This document shows, piece by piece, positions 16,319 to 24,620 of a stretch of DNA of 64,000 bases. The notes beneath the pieces are model-generated. The model ran no database searches, was not told where the DNA came from, and worked only from the letters and a program-made list of their open reading frames with translations. The position numbers and the translations under genes were made by a program. The number at the start of each line of letters is the position of its first letter. Positions within the stretch are counted from its first letter, which is position 1. The DNA lies in assembly GCA_003862155.1 (NCBI GenBank), contig QOUV01000008.1:1-64000 (forward strand), written 5' to 3'. The stretch is from Lachnospiraceae bacterium (GTDB lineage: Bacteria; Bacillota; Clostridia; Lachnospirales; Lachnospiraceae).

Positions 16319-16945
16319 TTATTTTTTTGTGATAGCCTCTGCTATCTCGTGGTACGAACTGCCTTCTTTGATAGTAAATGTACCGCTGTGTATTACATGA
16401 TCGTATCCATTATGTTCGAGATATTCGTTGAAACTTTTTGCAGAGGATACAAGTCCTGCTTCCTGAAGCTTTTTTCCGACGCTTAGCGAATCATCTCCGC
16501 CACTTATAGTGACCTTTACCGGTTTCTGCTGTCCAGCAGTATTCTCCCTGGATGATGGATTATTTGAGGAATTTTTGCCGTCATTTTTGGTTTCAAGCGG
16601 ATCGGCCTTCTTCGTCGTTACAGTGGTCTTATTGCCTTTTGAATCAGTTGTGGTCGTTGTCTTAGTCTTTGCCCTGGAATCGGTGGTAGTCGTGGTTTTA
16701 GTCTTTGTTTTGGAATCTGTCGTAGTCTTTGTCTTCTTTTTCTGCTCCTGCAGCTCTTTTATCGTGCGGCTCGAGGCATTTCCTGAAGCCTGTTGTTCAG
16801 AGTCTACCATTCCAAGAGCTCTGGCCCGGGCTCTTACCTGATCATCTGTCATAGGGACGCCGGAGAAGAAAAGGCCAAGCATTATAATAAGGCTTGTGGC
16901 TATGATTCCGATGCCTAAGCCCCTCATATAGTACTTTCTTTTCAT
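16319..16945 (-). CDS. MltG/YceG-like N-terminal domain protein without catalytic domain
   Basis: A 208-residue protein. One membrane helix lies at residues about 8-28, followed by a long Thr/Lys/Asp-rich linker (about 65-150) with three copies of a TKTKTTTTTDS-like unit. The C-terminal domain is about 60 residues: SGGDDSLSVGKKLQEAGLV, SAKSFNEYLEHNGYD and HSGTFTIKEGSSYHEIAEAI. That domain resembles the LysM-like part of YceG/MltG endolytic transglycosylases (cf. GTYEI, MSY.EI), but the catalytic domain that normally follows is absent. It is the last gene of the flagellar cluster, overlapping the DUF6115 gene by 4 bases. The function is unknown; peptidoglycan binding outside the membrane is inferred. 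Confidence 0.7.
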   Translation of the reverse strand: MKRKYYMRGLGIGIIATSLIIMLGLFFSGVPMTDDQVRARARALGMVDSEQQASGNASSRTIKELQEQKKKTKTTTDSKTKTKTTTTTDSRAKTKTTTTTDSKGNKTTVTTKKADPLETKNDGKNSSNNPSSRENTAGQQKPVKVTISGGDDSLSVGKKLQEAGLVSSAKSFNEYLEHNGYDHVIHSGTFTIKEGSSYHEIAEAITKK

Positions 16946-17784
16946 GAGCCTGCCTCCCCATCTTTTTCATCGAAAAGCTGAAGAATCAGCTGAACTTCAC
17001 CAATGCCTTTTCCGGTCTCCTTAGCGATATCGAGGAGAGAATAGCCCTGATGGTACATCGAGAGGATCTTCTCACGGGTCTGTTTTGTATATGCAGAAGG
17101 ATCCGGCTTTTTATCGGAATCTGCTGACTTTTCCTTTGTGGCTTTTGCTGGTTTCGCAGGTGCTTTCTCCTGGGATTTGAGATCTGCGATGGCTTCTGCC
17201 TCTTTCTTATCTGCATTTTTCTCTTCAGGTGTTTTTGGCGCAACAGTCTTTTTTGGAAGAGGTGGAAAAGCAGATATATCAGCCTTCTTCGCTGGAGCAG
17301 ATTTTAATATTGGGACTGCCCTGACCTGGGATGCGGCTTTCTGGGCGGCGGAACTCTGTTTCTCAGCTTCTGTAAGGAGCTCTCTGACGTGCGACTCGGC
17401 TTCTCCGAGTGTCTTTGTCAGCTTTGTCATCTGTTCCTGTTTGTCGTTTAACATCTGATAGAGAAAGACAATCTCGTCGTGAGTCTTGGTCATAGAATCG
17501 AAGACGGTATCTGCGTACTCTCCGATAGACATGATCCTGTTATTTGTCTCTTTGTCGGCTGCTACTGTAAACTCCTCGGTCTTTTCTTCTGCTTTGTCGG
17601 AAATTGCCTTATCGACGCGTTCATCAGCTTCTTTAAGGCTCTTATCGATAAGTGCCTTGACCTGATCTTCGCTAAGCCCTTTAATCTCATCCATGTCAGA
17701 CGATGAGAGCTTCTCTGATACAAAAAAGCTCCCGATAAAAAATACTGCACCTATGATCAAAAGACCAATTTCAAGTCCTGTCAT
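16942..17784 (-). CDS. DUF6115-type membrane coiled-coil protein
   Basis: A 280-residue protein with an N-terminal membrane helix (about 4-22), a coiled-coil stretch (about 35-145) and a Pro/Lys/Ala-rich linker. The C-terminal helix-turn-helix-like segment is TREKILSMYHQGYSLLDIAK then ETGKGIGEVQLILQLF, characteristic of DUF6115. Its place between sigma-28 and rpsB and its single-helix topology match the position of SwrB (YlxL) in Bacillus, which activates flagellar export assembly. Equivalence is inferred from position and architecture only. It overlaps the next gene by 4 bases. Confidence 0.7.
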   Translation of the reverse strand: MTGLEIGLLIIGAVFFIGSFFVSEKLSSSDMDEIKGLSEDQVKALIDKSLKEADERVDKAISDKAEEKTEEFTVAADKETNNRIMSIGEYADTVFDSMTKTHDEIVFLYQMLNDKQEQMTKLTKTLGEAESHVRELLTEAEKQSSAAQKAASQVRAVPILKSAPAKKADISAFPPLPKKTVAPKTPEEKNADKKEAEAIADLKSQEKAPAKPAKATKEKSADSDKKPDPSAYTKQTREKILSMYHQGYSLLDIAKETGKGIGEVQLILQLFDEKDGEAGS

Positions 17785-17786
17785 CT

Positions 17787-18113
17787 TTACACCTTTACAT
17801 CAAAAGAGACGAAGGCTCCCTTTTTAATGACTTTGCCATCTGCCTCTTTTGTAACTTCTTCTTTCTTTTTTTTGTTTCTTCTCTGGTCGGAAAGTGCTGC
17901 GCCGCCGTTACTTCCATCGGGATTTAATGCACTCTCCTTTGCACTCTCACTCTTTTTGGCAACAGTCCGCTGAGCCTGTTCGGCTGACTTTGTGACGTTG
18001 TCAGATACAACCTGCTGGTTGATATTGGGACGGGCATCATCTGCACCCTTCTGCTGAGATACCGCCTGGGTATTCTGAAGAGTTTGCTGATACATAACTG
18101 GTATTATAGGCAT
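17787..18113 (-). CDS. Hypothetical protein of the flagellar cluster
   Basis: A 108-residue hydrophilic protein, not recognised. It is rich in Gln, Lys, Asn and Ala, with a basic patch QRRNKKKKEEV at about 77-88, and ends in GAFVSFDVKV. It has no membrane helix or signal peptide. It lies tightly between fapA and the DUF6115 gene (11 and 2 bp gaps), and small Gln/Asn-rich proteins occur at this spot in other Lachnospiraceae flagellar clusters. The coding call rests on its position, spacing and open frame. Confidence 0.65.
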   Translation of the reverse strand: MPIIPVMYQQTLQNTQAVSQQKGADDARPNINQQVVSDNVTKSAEQAQRTVAKKSESAKESALNPDGSNGGAALSDQRRNKKKKEEVTKEADGKVIKKGAFVSFDVKV

Positions 18114-18124
18114 TCTGTCTCCTT

Positions 18125-19726
18125 TCAGGCGGTGGCAGGTCCTTTGACTATCTCGCCGTTTTTCTTTTCGAACTGTACACAGGAAAGCTTTTCGGTAGTC
18201 GTCATAGAGAGCTCGGAAATAGTAATCGTAACTCCCGGGTAGATCCTGCTGTGAACGATAACTTTTGACTGCTTGCTCATAAGCAGCTCCTGATGAAGGG
18301 AATTGAACTCTTCACGGTGCTTTTCGAGATCAGTCTTTAAACGATCTATCTTCTGGAGAATCGTAGTCAGATAATCCATATTCTTATCGTTTAATTTCTT
18401 GCCGCTCTTTACAAAATTGTCATAGGTGTCTATAACAGGACGGACTTTTTCAATCTGCTTAGACTCATCTAAGATCTGGCGCTGAAGCAGGTTGTAGCGG
18501 GCTTTCTTGTCCGGATCGATTCCTACCTCGATCCTTGTGATAACGCCCATCTCAGAGCCTATCGTTACAGACTCCACTTTGCCTCCGGCTCTGACTGAAG
18601 AGCCGGCAATAAAGCCTTTTCTATTCATGACAAGGATATCGCCCTTCGCGTTTACATCGCTGTATAGGATGGATCCGCTTTCGACATAGTTGTCGGTGTA
18701 GACCCTTGCATTCTCGATAAATGAAGAAATAAAGGCTCCTTTACACTTTATAAAGCCCCTGTTCATACCGTGAACACCTTCACGTACTATAATCTGTCCA
18801 CCTGCATCCAGATAAGCTCCTTCAACTACGCCATCTACTATGATATCGGCATCTGCCTTGACCGTAAAACCAGTCCTGACAGAGCCCATGATATGTACAT
18901 TTCCGTTGTAGGTAATATTTCCAGTGGAATTGTCTACATCAGATTTCACCAGGTACTCATCCTGAACCGTGACTTTTCCATGGTCTAAGAAGACGTGACC
19001 GTAAATCTCCGAATAGATAGATCTGCCATCTCCGGAAACGCTGATGTTGTCGCCGTAACAAAGCTGCGCATCCTTTACTTTCCTTACAGGAATATCCCTG
19101 CCATAGACATCCTTGCCATTCTTTCCGGTATCGGCCGGGATAAGAGTAGCCAGAAGATCTCCTCCGTTTACCATCGAAATAGTATTTAAATTCTTAAAAT
19201 CGACGGAACCATCAGGAAGCATCTTAGGCTTTAAGTTAGGATTTGTATTGAAATTGTAGATGATCTTCGCATCGTGACCAATTACAGGTAGATCACCCTT
19301 AGCGATAACATAAGGGGTATTATACTGCCTGTCGTTAATAAAATCGAGGATGGCATCCTGATCAATACCGTAGATTATGCCTTTTTTGTTCAGGACTTCC
19401 AAAATGTCCTTAAGCCCCATGAAGTTGCCACCGGATGAAGGTGGCGCAAATGTCGCTGTAACCTTCATGTGATCGAGAGACATCTTTAACTTCATCGACT
19501 CGTTAAATTCAGGTATATGGCAATCATTTGCCAAGAGAACTACGGAAGGCTTGTTTTCTGAGATTTGATCTGTAACAGCTTCCAGATCATATATCTCTAT
19601 GCCGTGCTTTTTTAAATAATTATAGACCTCGGAAATATCGAGTTTCAACCCCCCATCAGTTGGTGGGACATATTTTGAATAAGCTTTGTCATCCTTAAGG
19701 ACAAGCTGTATATATGCGTTTGCCAT
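18125..19726 (-). CDS. FapA family protein (DUF342)
   Basis: A 533-residue member of the DUF342/FapA family. The N-terminal part (about 1-165) is a mixed alpha/beta region. The central part (about 170-390) contains the hallmark GGDLLATLIPADTGKNGKDV and YGRDIPVRK, and Gly-rich beta-helix repeats such as GNVHIMGSVRTGFTVKADAD and VEGAYLDAGGQIIVREGVHG. A coiled coil (about 400-480) precedes a small C-terminal beta domain. Members are often found in flagellar loci, and FapA is linked to flagellar assembly in some species. It is cytoplasmic by sequence and lies 15 bp after fliA. Confidence 0.85.
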   Translation of the reverse strand: MANAYIQLVLKDDKAYSKYVPPTDGGLKLDISEVYNYLKKHGIEIYDLEAVTDQISENKPSVVLLANDCHIPEFNESMKLKMSLDHMKVTATFAPPSSGGNFMGLKDILEVLNKKGIIYGIDQDAILDFINDRQYNTPYVIAKGDLPVIGHDAKIIYNFNTNPNLKPKMLPDGSVDFKNLNTISMVNGGDLLATLIPADTGKNGKDVYGRDIPVRKVKDAQLCYGDNISVSGDGRSIYSEIYGHVFLDHGKVTVQDEYLVKSDVDNSTGNITYNGNVHIMGSVRTGFTVKADADIIVDGVVEGAYLDAGGQIIVREGVHGMNRGFIKCKGAFISSFIENARVYTDNYVESGSILYSDVNAKGDILVMNRKGFIAGSSVRAGGKVESVTIGSEMGVITRIEVGIDPDKKARYNLLQRQILDESKQIEKVRPVIDTYDNFVKSGKKLNDKNMDYLTTILQKIDRLKTDLEKHREEFNSLHQELLMSKQSKVIVHSRIYPGVTITISELSMTTTEKLSCVQFEKKNGEIVKGPATA

Positions 19727-19741
19727 TAGAACCTGCTTTCT

Positions 19742-20503
19742 TCAAAAGAATTCCATGTAACTGCCCATTACTTTGCGCATTTTTTTGAGAGCCTTGGTGT
19801 GAAGCTGTGAAACCCTCGACTCTGAAACAGACATTACCTCACTTATCTCCTTTAAAGTGAGATCTTCATAGTAATAGAGTACTATAACCTTTTTTTCTTT
19901 TTCCGTAAGCAGATCAAGTGCATCTTTAAGTTTTCTGCTCAGTTCTTCTCTGGATACCTTTTCTTCCGGCTGCTCAAAATACGAATTCTTCTTTGTATCC
20001 ATAGCAGGCTCATTTCCGCCTGCATCCATGAATTCGTTCAGGGAAACAAGATTTGTGACCTTCAGTGAGGAAACAAATGAATAGTACTCTTCTTCATCCA
20101 TTCCCAACTCTTCAGCCAGCTCTTCGTCTGTAGCCTCGTGACCAGTCCTCTCCTCTATCTCCCTGGCAGCAGTGTCGAGTTGTCTCTGCTTCTGCCTTAT
20201 CGTACGCGGTATCCAGTCCATCTTCCTGATCTGGTCAAGAATGGACCCTTTGATACGAAGAGAGGCATAAGTCTCGAACTTTACATCTTTATGTATGTCG
20301 AATTTGTCTATAGCATCTATCAGGCCAAAAATTCCATAACTTACGAGATCCTCGTACTCTACGGTTTTGCCAAGATACATACTCATCTTCCCTGCAACGA
20401 TCTTCACCAGCGGAGAATACTCGATAATAAGCTTTTCTCTGAGTGCTGGTGTAGGGTTAGCAGCATATTGATCCCACAGAGAAGAATCGAAGTTCACTGC
20501 CAT
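19742..20503 (-). CDS. fliA: RNA polymerase sigma-28 factor (FliA/SigD)
   Basis: A 253-residue sigma factor of the FliA/WhiG type, which transcribes late flagellar and chemotaxis genes. Region 2 reads YSPLVKIVAGKMSMYLGKTV and EYEDLVSYGIFGLIDAIDKF. RIKGSILDQIRKMDWIPRTI is the sigma-28 signature, and region 4 holds EKEKKVIVLYYYEDLTLKEI with SVSESRVSQLHTKALKKM. All regions are present at normal length. The position near the distal end of the fla/che operon is the same as sigD in Bacillus. An anti-sigma factor FlgM is not in the window. Confidence 0.96.
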   Translation of the reverse strand: MAVNFDSSLWDQYAANPTPALREKLIIEYSPLVKIVAGKMSMYLGKTVEYEDLVSYGIFGLIDAIDKFDIHKDVKFETYASLRIKGSILDQIRKMDWIPRTIRQKQRQLDTAAREIEERTGHEATDEELAEELGMDEEEYYSFVSSLKVTNLVSLNEFMDAGGNEPAMDTKKNSYFEQPEEKVSREELSRKLKDALDLLTEKEKKVIVLYYYEDLTLKEISEVMSVSESRVSQLHTKALKKMRKVMGSYMEFF

Positions 20504-20513
20504 AAGCTATCTT

Positions 20514-20849
20514 CTACTCCTGTGTCTGATCGCCGGCATTATGATCTTTCTCATCAGCCTCGTCAGACTCTGCTGCCTCTGCATCTTCGGCTTCAGAGGC
20601 TCTTTTGTCTACTTCACTCTTATCGGCTTTAAAACCCAAATCAAGAAACACACGGACCAGGCTCCCAAGTATCCCAAAGATGATCACTGTGATAAGCAGA
20701 CTGCTGACAAAGTGCTTAAGAGACGCTTGTCGTAAAATGCTGATGACGCAGGAAATTCCTGCAGCCGCAAGCGTGACAAGAATTGGAATCGGCCTGGTAT
20801 TAGGTTTGTGGTATTGCTCGTCTTTTTCTTTTCTGTCTTTTTGTTTCAT
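20514..20849 (-). CDS. Small membrane protein of the flagellar cluster
   Basis: A 111-residue protein, not recognised. It has a basic, charged N-terminus (1-20), two hydrophobic segments (about 21-38 and 47-68) and a strongly acidic C-terminal tail rich in Glu, Asp and Ala. It lies between cheD (4-base overlap) and fliA (10 bp), so it is part of the operon. It could be a helical-hairpin membrane protein with both ends in the cytoplasm. No catalytic motif is visible. Confidence 0.7.
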   Translation of the reverse strand: MKQKDRKEKDEQYHKPNTRPIPILVTLAAAGISCVISILRQASLKHFVSSLLITVIIFGILGSLVRVFLDLGFKADKSEVDKRASEAEDAEAAESDEADEKDHNAGDQTQE

Positions 20850-21325
20850 ATCTTATAAGGCGTCTTACCTACTGCTTTTATAAGAAAATCCCCGTTTGCG
20901 CTGTAAAGCTCAACTGTGCGTCCGAAATTCTTTCCACAGTCTTCGGCAATCAGCGGGATTCCAAGCTGTTTTAACATAGCACGGCTGGCCGCAGCGTTGC
21001 GATCGCCGACATTCATAGTAGAAGAGCCAATATCAAACATCTTGGCTCCTCCAGCTATCTTTGCACGGATTCGGGATTTTGAAGCTCCCATTTTCAGCAT
21101 ATCGTCCAGAAGTTTTTTGATTCCGGTATCGGCAAACTTGGCGATATTGGAATTATTTCTGATGGATGTACTGTCTGGAAGCATAATATGTGCCAGACCG
21201 GTTACCTTTGTGACTGGGTCATAAAGAGCGATGCCGATACAGGATCCAAGACCTATCGTTGTTAAATTGTCAGGGGCTTTACATACTTTTAAGTCTGCCA
21301 TGCCCACCTTTATCATTTCGCCCAA
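20846..21325 (-). CDS. cheD: Chemoreceptor glutamine deamidase CheD
   Basis: A 159-residue CheD, which deamidates receptor glutamines and binds CheC. The catalytic Cys is in TTIGLGSCIGIALYDP (about residue 29) and the His in LAHIMLPDS (about 46). AKIAGGAKMFDIGS and the end GRTVELYSANGDFLIKAV are typical. The first codon is TTG with GGAG seven bases upstream; an ATG at 21316 gives the more usual start MIKVGMADL. It is placed next to cheC, whose product it stimulates in Bacillus. Confidence 0.95.
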   Translation of the reverse strand: MGEMIKVGMADLKVCKAPDNLTTIGLGSCIGIALYDPVTKVTGLAHIMLPDSTSIRNNSNIAKFADTGIKKLLDDMLKMGASKSRIRAKIAGGAKMFDIGSSTMNVGDRNAAASRAMLKQLGIPLIAEDCGKNFGRTVELYSANGDFLIKAVGKTPYKI

Positions 21326-21336
21326 TGAAAGTCTCC

Positions 21337-21957
21337 TTATACCGGCAGCCCGAGAGCTTTCAGAATCTTCTGGTATGAATCGCCCTCTGGCATAAGAATG
21401 TAATATCCTGAGATGTCAAGATCATCGCCCATTTCAGTCTTGATCATCAGTGCATTGTCTCCAACCATTCCAAACTGTATAGCTGGAACAGAGAGTATAG
21501 CACCTGCCATATCTATAGCCACGTAAGGAACAGATGGAGTTATCGTCATATTAGTAAGACCGGAAAGAGCTGATAGATAAGATCCGGCGATAATATTTCC
21601 TATCTCCTTTATCGCCGACATATCCATCTCGTCAAAATCTTCATTGTAATCCGGATCCCTGCCCATAAGACGGTTGACCAGATGATGAGCTGATGGAAGA
21701 TCCATCAGAAACATCATCGAACCGGTTATATCGTGCTGGACTCCGAGCATAATTCCAACTACTACCTTGTCTTCTGCTCCTATGGCACAGCAAATCTGCT
21801 CTACAGGCATCAGCTCTACATGCGGAACACTCATGCTTATCCTCAGGTTCAGCATGTTTGCTATAGCCGTCGTAGCATTTCCGGCGCCAATATTTCCAAT
21901 CTCTGTAAGGACGTCCGGGTACATTTTATTAATCTGATCTAATGTCATTTTGCCCAT
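21337..21957 (-). CDS. cheC: CheY-P phosphatase CheC
   Basis: A 206-residue CheC. The two phosphatase helices are visible as DVLTEIGNIGAGNATTAI and AIKEIGNIIAGSYLSALSGL, each with the conserved E-x-x-N pair, so both active sites seem intact. It should dephosphorylate CheY-P and form a complex with CheD. ATG at 21957 (MGKMTLDQI) is preferred to an in-frame GTG at 21966, as it gives the usual short lead-in before the first helix. It is 11 bp upstream of cheD. Confidence 0.95.
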   Translation of the reverse strand: MGKMTLDQINKMYPDVLTEIGNIGAGNATTAIANMLNLRISMSVPHVELMPVEQICCAIGAEDKVVVGIMLGVQHDITGSMMFLMDLPSAHHLVNRLMGRDPDYNEDFDEMDMSAIKEIGNIIAGSYLSALSGLTNMTITPSVPYVAIDMAGAILSVPAIQFGMVGDNALMIKTEMGDDLDISGYYILMPEGDSYQKILKALGLPV

Positions 21958-21978
21958 AGATATCACTCTCTAAGATCG

Positions 21979-22464
21979 TCAAGCCTTCGGATTATCTATG
22001 ATGGTGGAAATATCAAAAATAGATACAAGGTCATCACCATGAATACCGATTCCGTTGATAAACATGTTATCCTGCTTCTTGGACTTCGTATTTCTGTTTA
22101 TCTCAGACTCGCCTAAAGCTATGACTTCTCTTACTTCGTCAACAAGAATCCCGACATATCCGACATCTTCCATCTTCAGGATTACGATACGGGATTTGTT
22201 TGTAATCTCATCCTCGCCAAGGCCCATTTTTCTGCGGACTGACATAACAGGTACAACCTCGCCACGGAGATTTATAATACCAATATAATAGTACTGAACC
22301 TTTGGCACACGGGTGATCTTCTGCATACGGACGATATTGTCCACATAGGAAATATCGAGTCCGTACTGCTCATCACCGATGCGGCAGATGATATACTGCT
22401 TCTTTTCTTCTTCAACAGCGTTTGTGTCTTTGCGCTTTACTTCGTTCTTTTTCTCTTTATCCAT
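21979..22464 (-). CDS. cheW: Chemotaxis coupling protein CheW
   Basis: A 161-residue CheW that links CheA to receptors. After a charged N-terminal tail of about 22 residues comes the CheW fold: QYIICRIGDEQYGLDISYV, ITRVPKVQYYYIGIINLRGE, VVPVMSVRRKMG and RIVILKMEDVGYVGILVDEV. The NLRGEVVPV motif is complete. It follows cheA by 11 bp. Confidence 0.96.
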   Translation of the reverse strand: MDKEKKNEVKRKDTNAVEEEKKQYIICRIGDEQYGLDISYVDNIVRMQKITRVPKVQYYYIGIINLRGEVVPVMSVRRKMGLGEDEITNKSRIVILKMEDVGYVGILVDEVREVIALGESEINRNTKSKKQDNMFINGIGIHGDDLVSIFDISTIIDNPKA

Positions 22465-22475
22465 TCTTTACCCCC

Positions 22476-24617
22476 TTAGAACATCGCATTTGAATCGAGG
22501 ATAAGTGCAACTTCACCATCTCCAAGGATAGTGGCTCCGCTTATCATCTTGTCTGTATCCATAACTTTGCCCATAGACTTGATAACGATCTCCTGCTGTC
22601 CTATCAGGCTGTCGACGACAAGTCCTGCGTAATTGTCGCCCTTCTTTACGATGACTACGATAATATTGTCAGGCTTCTCTTCCTTAGGCGGGCAGTCGAG
22701 AAGTTCATCGAGATGAATAAGAGGAATAACGAGACCTCTGAGATAGATGACTTCCTTTGCCTGTACATACTTGATCTCAGATACAGGAATATTCTCAATA
22801 TTCATGATAGAGGCAAGTGCTATAGCGTACTTCTCGCCGCTGACTTCGACCATAAGAGCCTGGATGATAGCAAGTGTGAGAGGAAGTCTGATAGTAAATG
22901 TAGAACCCTGTCCGAGCTCACTCTTTACCTCAACATCTCCGCCTAATGCTTCGATATTGTTCTTTACAACGTCGAGTCCAACGCCTCTTCCTGAGATATC
23001 GGTAACTTTCTTTGACATCGAGAAGGATGGAAGGAACAGGAAATCAATGATCTCCTTCTTCGTAAGGTTCTCTGCGTCTTCCTCTGAAACAAGGCCTCTT
23101 TCGATGGCCTTCTGCTTAACAGCCTCGGTATCGATTCCGGCACCGTCATCACCAACCTGGATGATAACGTTGTTGCCTTCCTGATAGGCGTTCAGGAAAA
23201 TGCTTCCTGTTTCAGGCTTTCCTGCGGCCTTACGTGTCTCAGGATCCTCGATTCCGTGGTCGGCTGAGTTACGGAGCAGATGCTGCAGCGGATCGCCGAT
23301 CTGGTCGACAACTGTACGATCGAGCTCTGTATCTTCACCGGTCATAACCAGTTCCATCGGCTTCTTCAGACGACGGGAGAGGTCTCTTATCATACGAGGG
23401 AATTTATTTACAGTATTCTCGATAGGAACCATTCGAACTTTCATGACTGACTCATGCAGTGTAGTCGTGATACGCTCGAGATATTCAATCTGTTCCTGGA
23501 ATGTCTGTCTGTTGCCACCTGACTCACTGTACTTGGCAGCGTTTTCATTGGCCTGCGCTGACAGTGAAACAAGTGAGTTCTTTGCAATGATAAGCTCTGA
23601 TACCTGATTCATCAGGGCATCGAGTTTCTCGATATCAACTCGGATAGTACGGGCTGTAACAGGCTTGTTGATTGTCTTCTTCTTGCCGCCGCCATTGCCA
23701 CCGCTCTTCGCCGGGGCTTTAGCAGCTGACTTTGCCGGAGCGGCAGGTGCAGCCGGTGCTGCAGCGGCTTTTGCCGGAGCAGCTGCCTGTGCTGGAGCAG
23801 CTTCAATCTTAAACATATCAGGGGTAACTTTATCAGCATCAACTGATTCAATCTCAGAAACGGCTGCAGCTGCCTGCTTGATAGGATCAAGATCTCCAGC
23901 AGCACCCATGATAAATGATACAGAGTATTCGAACTTCTCGTCTTCAACATCCTGTGAGCTCGGTGAATAGATAAGAATCTCACCAAAGTCCTCAACAGCC
24001 TTGTAAACAAGGAATACACGGGCTGCCTTAAGGAGGCACTCCTTCTGGACATGAATTGTAAATCCATAGAGGTTCAGGCCGGAATCTGCAGCTTTCTGTA
24101 ATTTTTCAATGTCATTTTCCTCGAGCCTGATCTGCTTATAAGCATCCTTGTCGCCATTGGCCTGGTCAGCAGGAGCAGAAGCCGCTGCAGATGCATCAGC
24201 TGCCGGAGCGGCATCAGCAGGCTTATCACCATTGGCTCCAGCGAGGTAATCATTTAATCTCTTAATAAGAGCTGCATTGTCCTCATCGCCCTCGTTAGAT
24301 GTCTGCTTGATCGTGTCTACGTATGCTTCGATAGCATCGAGGCAGTCAAAAAGGATATCGATCAGAGTAGAATTGACTTTGATCGTATCGTTCCTGATCT
24401 CTGAGAACACATTCTCCATATCATGGGTCAGATGCTGCATCTTCTTGAATCCCATGGTTCCAGCCATTCCCTTAAGGGAGTGAGCGGCTCTGAAGATCTC
24501 GTTAATAACGTCTTTGTTCTCAGGCTCTTTCTCTAAGATCATGATGTTATCCGAAAGAGATTGGATATGCTCATTCGACTCATCAATGAAAATGTCGAGA
24601 TACTGACTTAAATCCAT
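22476..24617 (-). CDS. cheA: Chemotaxis histidine kinase CheA
   Basis: A 713-residue CheA. The HPt domain carries the phosphorylated His in FRAAHSLKGMAGTMG (His46). A CheY/CheB-binding P2-like region follows, flanked by Ala/Pro-rich linkers (about 135-155 and 268-310). The dimerisation helices include MNQVSELIIAKNSLVSL. The ATPase domain has HLLRNSADHGIEDPETR (N box, about 450), GDDGAGID (G1) and GRGVGLDVVKNNIEALGG (G2). The C-terminal CheW-like domain has YLRGLVIPLIHLDELL. All expected motifs are present. It lies 3 bp after cheB. Confidence 0.97.
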   Translation of the reverse strand: MDLSQYLDIFIDESNEHIQSLSDNIMILEKEPENKDVINEIFRAAHSLKGMAGTMGFKKMQHLTHDMENVFSEIRNDTIKVNSTLIDILFDCLDAIEAYVDTIKQTSNEGDEDNAALIKRLNDYLAGANGDKPADAAPAADASAAASAPADQANGDKDAYKQIRLEENDIEKLQKAADSGLNLYGFTIHVQKECLLKAARVFLVYKAVEDFGEILIYSPSSQDVEDEKFEYSVSFIMGAAGDLDPIKQAAAAVSEIESVDADKVTPDMFKIEAAPAQAAAPAKAAAAPAAPAAPAKSAAKAPAKSGGNGGGKKKTINKPVTARTIRVDIEKLDALMNQVSELIIAKNSLVSLSAQANENAAKYSESGGNRQTFQEQIEYLERITTTLHESVMKVRMVPIENTVNKFPRMIRDLSRRLKKPMELVMTGEDTELDRTVVDQIGDPLQHLLRNSADHGIEDPETRKAAGKPETGSIFLNAYQEGNNVIIQVGDDGAGIDTEAVKQKAIERGLVSEEDAENLTKKEIIDFLFLPSFSMSKKVTDISGRGVGLDVVKNNIEALGGDVEVKSELGQGSTFTIRLPLTLAIIQALMVEVSGEKYAIALASIMNIENIPVSEIKYVQAKEVIYLRGLVIPLIHLDELLDCPPKEEKPDNIIVVIVKKGDNYAGLVVDSLIGQQEIVIKSMGKVMDTDKMISGATILGDGEVALILDSNAMF

Positions 24618-24620
24618 TGT

